64,000 nucleotides of DNA. Source: Psococerastis gibbosa (Eukaryota; Arthropoda; Insecta; Psocodea; Psocidae). This document shows positions 57,266 through 64,000 of this stretch, piece by piece. Under the pieces are notes generated by a model. The model ran no database searches, was not told the origin of the DNA, and saw only the letters and a program-made list of their open reading frames with translations. The position numbers and the translations under genes were made by a program. Numbering within the stretch: position 1 is the first letter of the stretch; each line of letters begins with the position of its first letter. The stretch spans positions 10,729,261 through 10,793,260 of the forward strand of contig OZ020488.1 in NCBI GenBank assembly GCA_963971405.1, read 5' to 3'.

Positions 57266-58345
57266 TTTATTGGGGATTAGCCTGGGTCCATGCCGCCAAG
57301 TTGCTTCCTGGCTGGGGTTATTACCCACCCTAAATTCATCGTAATGACATGAACTAAACAAACATGAACGTATTTCTCTAAGTTCTTTAGTTTTCTGTAT
57401 TGTACGGATATTGTGATTTTTACACCTTTAGAATTCTCATGAGTAACTGTCACTACTGAGGGTACATTCTCTATTTCGTGTGTCAACCCAGCGGTTAAGC
57501 GAAGGTTTAAAATACAACCCTTTCAATCAGGTAAAACTTTATTGCTTTATAACTTTACTTATGGGAGAAAAAACAAACAGCTTCTTGATAATGCTAGACA
57601 GTTAGGAGCTCACAAATATTGTTCAATCCAATAGCTGCTCTATGCATGACTAGCTGCGACTAAAAACCATAACCCACTCTTAAGCGATAACATCACTGGA
57701 TATAACAACAAAAACATGGAACATGAATACATATCCAAAAAATAAACAACATTGCATACCTTACAAGGACTAGACACATCGACCGACAGGATTGCCAACG
57801 GGAAACGGCCCAATTAACGGACATCGAAAGATTAGGCACAAAGGCAGGCATATTGCGACAGTTCTGCTAGGTCTGCAAGAGCCGGATGCACACTAGCGTC
57901 TTGTTGTTTACTACCATAATAATATATATATAATTGAAATAATAGATAACGCGGTATTTTCTACCGACCGTCGCAGTAAGCTGGCATGTCTTTGGGGAAT
58001 ACAGTGCACTAGCAGTAGAGCAGTGAGAAATCTGCTGAAGGAAACTGGATTTGTACCAACCAATTTACTCCAATAATAGATCTGCAAGTAGTGCTGTCAC
58101 AGTCAAGCTGCCTTTGAGCACCGAGCTTGACACACAGTGGACTGCCCGCAACTAGAGTTCTATATTGGAGAGATATGACACTTACCTCCGGCCAAAAATA
58201 TTAGTTTTAATTTTTGAGGCCAGTGACCTGCCAGCCCTTTTAATCCGTAGGATACCAATGATATTTTTGAAGTGCTCCAATGCCCCATTTCTCCCTTATA
58301 GAACGCAACCCGCAACCGTTCAGTCGGCTATCCCGCCTTGCATTT

Positions 58346-61300
58346 TCAGTGACGAGAGGTAGAAGACGACGACGACAGGCCCGACATTTCCTCATACTTG
58401 ACAAGCTCCGGTGTACAACTGACTTCAGGCGAGTCAATCACGGACTGGAAAAGGTCGCGAGCCAGCGTGCTGTCGGTGTTGGCCATGCTGCTGAGGGACA
58501 CGCCCTCGGACGAGCTGTGCGAGACGGAGAGGGGTGAGCTGATGACGCCACCGCCGTCCGCGACCTTGAGCACGTCCTGCGCCGCGCTAACCTTACCCCG
58601 CCGCTGTTGGCTCGTCTTATCTCGCTGTTGGTTCGCCTCATCTATCTTATGCCTCGCTTTATCTAGCTCTTGCTTCGCGACATCTCGCTGCTTGGTTACT
58701 ATATCCAACTTGCCCGTTAGTTCCAGCAGGGTGGACTCGAGTTTTCTATTTATCGCCAATTGGCTCTTGTACTTAATTTCCACAGCCTGCAATACAAATG
58801 CTACAATTGAGTTTTGTGTTTTGAGGCGGCTCCTAGCAAGTGCATGTAAAACCATGGTGACAGATGCTGTTTTGTCGTGCTAAGAATAAAGTCTCTAACA
58901 ATTTTCGACATTAGTATTATGCAGGCAGGCCCCTCCCCTTTCACCACCAATGTAACTAGGAAGGTCCGGGACCACCTACTTTACATGCCCTCCGAAGCAT
59001 AGCCTTTAGGTTAAAATTAGCAGTCCGTAGCACTACGATGTATGAGTATATAGGCTACAATTTTAAATTTGAAATTTTCTAACTTCTAACAAAATGTTCT
59101 CTTTTTAAAATTAAAAAAAATGTGTTTTTGTGACTGTAAGTAATAACAATTTAGAATATTATGACAAAATTATGTGAAAATAACTTAACACCAGCGATAC
59201 AAGTCTCTATTGTATCTATCGAGTACTTAGTGCTGGGGTTGACATTTTCACTTCCGGTCCAATCCACTGACAGCTAAAAATAGCTCTATAACATTACCTC
59301 GAGTTTCTCGGTGCACTCTTCTTTCACAGCCTTTAAGGTCCTCTTCTGCTCCGCGACGACCGAGTCTTTCCTCCCAAGCGCTGCCTCCAGCTCCGCAACA
59401 CGACTTCGCGCAGCCTCGAAATTTGTCACCTTCGCGTCCACTTGCAATGTTAAGCCTCGTACCTATCAATAATAACATCACATATCAATATAATCAAACA
59501 GAAGAACTGCTTAACTTTATGTTTCATACTATAATGATTTCAAGTAATATATTAGCCAAATTGAGTTATTAGTTTGCCAAAGTTATTTCCAGTAGATTGC
59601 CCATGTGTAACCTTTAAATTGGGTGTACAACGTGGCCGTCTGATATATAAGAGAGATGGGACATTCGCTCCCACCGCCAATGTTATATTTCAATTTTCAT
59701 CTGCCACGACTTCATCGACGGCTTTGGACTATTGACTAGTAACCAATCAAAGCACGCCTTGCAGCCTCGGGGGGATTTGTTGTTGCTTGGAAGTTATTAT
59801 TTGATATTAAAAAGCAAAATTCAATACAATACCTAAGAAATAATCCATATGTTTATATGCCCAAGCTTGGAAATGTTCAAGACGTGTTCTGATTGGGTGA
59901 AGATGACACGGCAGGTGAGTCAAGAAATGCATACAATATTCTTATCCCATGTCTCCTAAGGAGCAAATTCCACCGACCTCGTTTGTGATAGTGATATTGA
60001 CGTGGTAGCAGACATTAAAAACAGTCTAAAAGTGTCTGCTACCACGTCAATATCACTATCACAAACGAGGTCGGCGGAATTTGCGCCTAAATAGAACTCA
60101 AGATTTCCGCCCAGTCTAGGAGCACCTCACCTGCTCAGTATAAGAGTCTTGGCAGAGTTGGGTGAAATGTCCACTTCGCAGACTGGCCTTGGCGAGTATG
60201 TCCCTGGCGCGGGAATACTGCTCCCCCATCACCACAAGCTCCTTATGCAGGTACGTTAGCTGCAGCTTGAGCGCTTCACCCGCGCTCGCCTGGGCTGCCG
60301 CCTCCTTCAGTTCCTTCCCCACCGAGAACAGCTGCGCCTCCACGTGCTGCAGTCTCTGTAAACGAAAAATATTCAGTTAGATGCTCACGCTAAATGGAGC
60401 CCATGCAGAACATGAGTTATAGTAGTAATACCTCGATGTCAACCCACACCGACTACATGTGCCAATGGACAAGCTCCAACATGCTTACCATTGACATTGT
60501 AACAGATGTCAGCTCGACTAAACCAAGTATTGGAACGAGTCAAAACAAAAGAATACATTATCCCGCTCTTGTCGTTTATAAAAAATAATAAAAATGTATT
60601 ACCTTGTCAACTTGAGTGGACTGTTGGTTGGCATGTTCACGATCGATATCGCGTCGATGAATTTCAGACTTTAGCTCTCTGTTCTCTTTCTCGAGGTTTG
60701 TACTTTTCTCCTGCCAAAATGATGTCTCTTCCAGCAAGTTTCTCTCCCTCTTCTTAGAGTCCTCCCTACTCTTGAACATCTCCTCATGCAGGCACTTGAG
60801 TTCACTGTCCACCAAACCGATCTGATCACGCTGAAACATGTTTCAAAACATGTCAAAACACGTCCTGCAACGTTTTCCCCTGACATAAAAAAAAGGAAGT
60901 TAACTGTCCTGCTCAAACCAGATTTTGTTTTAAGCATTTATAAATTCAGTTTGTTTCTCACTTTTAACTTAAGGCCATAGACAAAATTGTTTTTATTGAC
61001 TTATTTTTTATTTGATTAACAAAGCAAGTTCTTAAAGGTTTGATTGATTTGAAATTTAGAAGAACACTTTATAAGTATCTTTTTTAAATATTTGGTATCG
61101 ATGGTCCTTCATAAGACATACTGGGGACTAAAATATCACGTAAAATAGAATTCATGAAAAAGTTACAACACTGAAAATTAAAAATACCCTTATTATATGA
61201 TGCATGTTTTCTACAACTTAAATCAATAATGATTTCTAAAGATGCCACGTCATTGAAGAGGCGGAATTTTCTTCTCCCTCCTTAGTACCGAGCGCGCAGC

Positions 61301-63998
61301 GTGGGGGAGGGGTTCCCTCGAGTTCACATCTTGTACTCCGTCAGATCGATTGTCGCGATTGAGCTTTGACGTGGTTTCTCCCTTTTCTCGGCCAGTTGCT
61401 TGATTCTTTCTGCGAGTGTTGTCTGCCGACATTGTGACCTCGCTCCGGTCAGCCTCCTTTCTTCTCCCATTCTTAAGACGTTGCCGAACCATTGTGACTG
61501 CTTGATCCCCTGACTTGTAGATCTTGCCGTATGCGTTCGGTGCCGCCCGCGATCCGTCGTAGGCACTTCATTTCCATTTTATCTTGCTCAGGTCATTGCG
61601 GTTGGCGGTCAGCCTTCTCTCCCATAGAGAAACATTGGTTGCAGAATCGGTTGTTGTACCCGGGTTTTGGCCTTCCGTTCCACTTCTCTCTTTCCGAAAA
61701 GAATGTATCAGATGGAAAAGTATGCCACTAAATTTTTTTGGACTTTTTCAATTACCTATCTTTCTCCCATACATATAATGTTTCGCCGTTCCAATTGGTC
61801 GTCCGTACGCTTCACGAACAAAACCTGGCTTTCTGATGGGTTTATATGCATTCCCCTCTCTGATAACGTTTCGGAACATTCTATTACTGTTTTCTGTGTT
61901 TTTTAGCCGGGAAATCTGTTATCAGTATTACGTCGTCGGCGTATGCCAGGACCTGAACATCCTGCGTCCCCAAATTCCGACTAGCGACAAATATTTTCTT
62001 ATACATTTAAAATTTAAAAATTGCCTTATACAGACAGACTTACCAGAGCAGAGTTGTGTTCTTCCAACGAGCGGTTATGTCTGGATTTGCCGAGCAGCCT
62101 GCGGTTTCTCTCGTCGTGAATATCCCTTCGATGCCGTTCGAATTTAAGTTGCAGGTGAAGAAGTACTAGGTGGTCCCTGGCCGTTCTCAGTTCCGACTCC
62201 AAAGCTATTAAAAAAATTATTATGATTAGCTGGTGAATAAAAAATTGCTACCCAGCAAATTAACACAGAAAAGACCTGAATGAGCTGCAGAAAAGTAATC
62301 ATGTAAGCAATCATGTCGGGTGATCATTGCGGAGGAGGCAATTTAAGAATGAACAACATAAGTTAATCATATGGAAATTGGGGGTAAATTTGGTGTGAAA
62401 CTAATAAGAAATAAAGAAAGAAAATTGTCTTTATTTTCCATACGGCCCACTCTTACAATTAACCCATTAATAACGAACTTGCTGGATTAGAATAATTACC
62501 TACAGATAAACGACTGCTATATGGGCCCTTTAACAGCAGGTAGTTGTGGGGGCGGGTCTGGCGTAAAATAAGCATGCAGTTTGTTTATTTATTTATATAA
62601 AGTGGATAGTCGCGTACAAACATTTTAATTAATTTATCCGATTAAGTATAATAATAATAATAATTCTTTATTTCCAAACAAATACAATTATTCAACAAAA
62701 TACAAATAGGGCACCCATGCCTTCATAGAGGCGTGCGGGATACACCGTACAAACCCCAGTTTAACACTATTCTTCTATTACAATCATGATATAATACTAG
62801 TTACATTTCCATTAGTGTTTGGTTTATATATATATATATATATATATCAATGTAGTTTTTTATGCTCGTAATTGGTCTTGCTAACTTATACTACTAATAA
62901 ATTCAATACACTGTAGTATTATATGGTATATATAACACTGACATTAAATTAACTTTGGTTGAAGAGGTAACCTCCTCGTTATAACCGAAATTAGAGGGTA
63001 TGAAAAAAACAGGGTTTGGCGGGATTCGAACCCACGATCTACGCCTAACCGGGGCGTCGTCTTAACCGCTGGACCACAAGCCCCGACAAGACCAGTAATC
63101 TCCAAATCCTCTCCTTATGCTCTAATTGACATGATTCGTGTTGCTAGACAGGTTAGCACAACTACACAACTATCTAACCGAACAGGTCTGTGAGCTTACT
63201 TAATTGCATAAAGGCAACGCTTTATTTAATACATTGTAGTATTATATGGTATATATAACACTGACATCAAATTAACTTTGGTTATACTACGCATAAATAG
63301 GAAAGCGAAAAATATCTGCTGGGTTGTTGTAATTAATTCGTCGGGTTAATAACGACTTAGGCCTCATATTTGGGTCCATAGAGCGACCCCGACTTGACTG
63401 TCCTACGCCAGCCCGTAGGACAGTGGACCTCCTGATTATAGTGGATTCCGAACCACTTATCTACTGGGTTAGTTTAGCAATAGAATAACAATGCCAATAT
63501 TAATTTAGTTAAATTGTCACTCAACATGCCGTACCTGAGACATTGGTCTTTGAAGAGGTTTCTGGAACCCGATGGAAGGATGCTTTGTCAAGGTACCTGT
63601 CGAGAATAGTCGAAGGAGACCCGGGGCGGCTTGCCGGAGCCTGTTCATCCTCCACCACCGGGCCTGGAAACAGAGCTTGAAACATGTGGTCGTACGGTAG
63701 AGGCGGGGGCAACTCCTCGGGTCCGGTCTGGGTACAGGTGCTCACCTGTAGAAAACTTTAAAAATCAATTTTGTTTCGAGTACCTTCTCTACGATTAGCA
63801 ACTGGATGAGCTACTTTTCCATAAATTTAAATCGTTTGTATATGCAAACCTTGTGCACCATGGCAGGGGGACTAACGCGATGATGCTTCTCACTTACCTA
63901 AATGTCCAGACTTGACACTTCATCGAGACATCTCGCTTCGTCGGCTAGTGCGTAATTAAGTGTTTATAAGCGATATTTTAACTCCGGATTAGTTAAAC
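58346..63998 (-). CDS. TSC1: TSC1 (hamartin), C-terminal part, partial at right edge
   Basis: Firm exons in transcript order: 63745-63535, 62204-62044, 60830-60603, 60355-60131, 59462-59298, 58786-58346; 1431 nt, 476 residues plus stop, all phases matching, GT-AG introns. A further exon 63897-63850 (16 codons, CATTTAG acceptor, AAG|GTTTGC donor) fits phase but is tentative; the rest lies beyond the window. Family signatures are PPPLPYDHMFQALFP, ARDHLVLLHLQLKFERHRR followed by RNRRLLGK and SLEEHNSAL, then LTYLHKELVVMGEQYSRA. The whole region is a long coiled coil, ending in a Ser-rich tail with SSSSSTSRH. In animals hamartin binds TSC2 and TBC1D7; the complex switches off Rheb and so mTORC1. 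Introns hold SINE, hairpin and LINE insertions. Confidence 0.92.
58935..59005 (-). repeat. SINE family C fragment, last TSC1 intron
   Basis: Inverse of the body at 43834-43880: AACTAGGAAGGTCCGGGACC and TTTACATGCCCTCCGAAGCAT. No head is visible. Confidence 0.6.
59960..60087. mobile_element. Short foldback element, copy V2, TSC1 intron
   Basis: 128 bp between TAA duplications (59957-59959, 60088-60090). Stem CCGACCTCGTTTGTGATAGT then GATATTGACGTGGTAGCAGA, repeated inverted on the right; loop AAAAACAGTCTAAAAG. Shares tips, CGACCTCGTTT, TTGACGTGGTAGCAGAC and loop with V1 but has GTGATAGTGAT where V1 has a different cassette. Confidence 0.82.
61240..61975 (-). pseudogene. LINE RT C-terminal relic, TSC1 intron
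   Basis: The minus strand reads VLAYADDVILI (intact YADD) near 61960, then after frameshifts MEMKCLRRIAGG near 61570 and SQWFGNVLRMGEERRLTGAR near 61470. This order is typical of RTE-like ORF2 proteins. Several stops; dead. Confidence 0.65.
62645..62850 (-). repeat. LINE-like 3' end with (TAA)n and TA microsatellite
   Basis: A (TAA)n run at 62650-62664 followed by TTCTTTATTTCC, looking like the inverse of a LINE 3' tail with polyadenylation signal. A (TA)n microsatellite lies at about 62825-62847. Family not identified. Confidence 0.45.
62906..63100 (-). repeat. tRNA-derived SINE (family D), complete copy
   Basis: The minus strand reads an A-box TGGTCCAGCGGTTAAGA, B-box GGGTTCGAATCCCGCC, body CCCTCTAATTTCGGTTATAA and tail ending ATATACCATATAATACTACA. 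This is the parent sequence of the palindrome at 40878-41090. A tail fragment recurs at 63230-63285. Confidence 0.75.
63230..63310 (-). repeat. SINE family D tail fragment next to repeat A fragment
   Basis: 63230-63282 matches the family D tail (TGTAGTATTATATGGTATA, ACACTGACAT). It is joined directly to ATACTACGCATAAATAGGAA, which resembles the family A end, then a short family B piece at 63420-63460. Confidence 0.55.
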
Positions 63999-64000
63999 CC

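Noticed and set aside
58346..58883. Plus-strand frame antisense to the TSC1 last exon
   Set aside because: The minus-strand frame continues the hamartin coiled coil in phase; the plus frame has no recognisable content.
63898..63958. Upstream TSC1 exon reading LADEARCLDEVSSLDI
   Set aside because: In the phase required by the next exon it ends in TAG at the splice site, so it cannot be joined as read.

Overview
This is eukaryotic nuclear DNA, most likely from an arthropod and probably an insect. It has spliceosomal introns, AT-rich non-coding sequence, animal-type tRNA-derived SINEs, several non-LTR retrotransposon (LINE) lineages, a copia element with the insect-type half-tRNA primer site, and a P-element/THAP9-like relic. 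No species can be named from the sequence alone.

Three conserved host genes can be spliced together by eye. (1) A DDX23/PRP28 spliceosomal DEAD-box helicase lies on + (34463-44403, 12 exons, 779 aa, complete); its intron 7 begins with GC instead of GT. (2) A SAPCD2-like suppressor-APC-domain protein lies on - (53057-47453, 8 exons, 441 aa, complete). (3) The C-terminal part of TSC1 (hamartin) lies on - (63745-58346, six firm exons plus one tentative exon), running off the right edge. DDX23 and SAPCD2 are convergent, with about 3 kb between their stop codons; SAPCD2 and TSC1 are in tandem.

The left half (1-34 kb) has no host gene I can support and is a graveyard of mobile elements. In order these are: an element with long inverted arms; an almost intact copia retrotransposon with identical LTRs; an RTE-like LINE split by a long-TIR DNA element; a second copy of the first element; LINE fragments on -, with a recently duplicated block carrying gag-like and endonuclease-linker sequence; a Gln-rich tandem-repeat ORF; LINE 3' ends; a THAP/P-element transposase relic; a hAT-type MITE; and foldback elements. 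The right half carries the host genes, and most DDX23 introns and several SAPCD2 and TSC1 introns hold LINE, SINE, mariner or foldback insertions.

The most interesting patterns are as follows. A foldback (hairpin) family with TTA/TAA target duplications shares its tips and loop between copies, while the stem between them differs from copy to copy and still pairs with itself. Three truncated LINE copies end at the same core, and the stop codon is supplied by the first unit of a simple-repeat tail that differs in each copy; in a fourth, different LINE the stop codon lies in the duplicated target site. A SINE has been converted into a near-perfect palindrome inside DDX23 intron 8. All calls come from reading and translating the sequence by eye; no database search was run.
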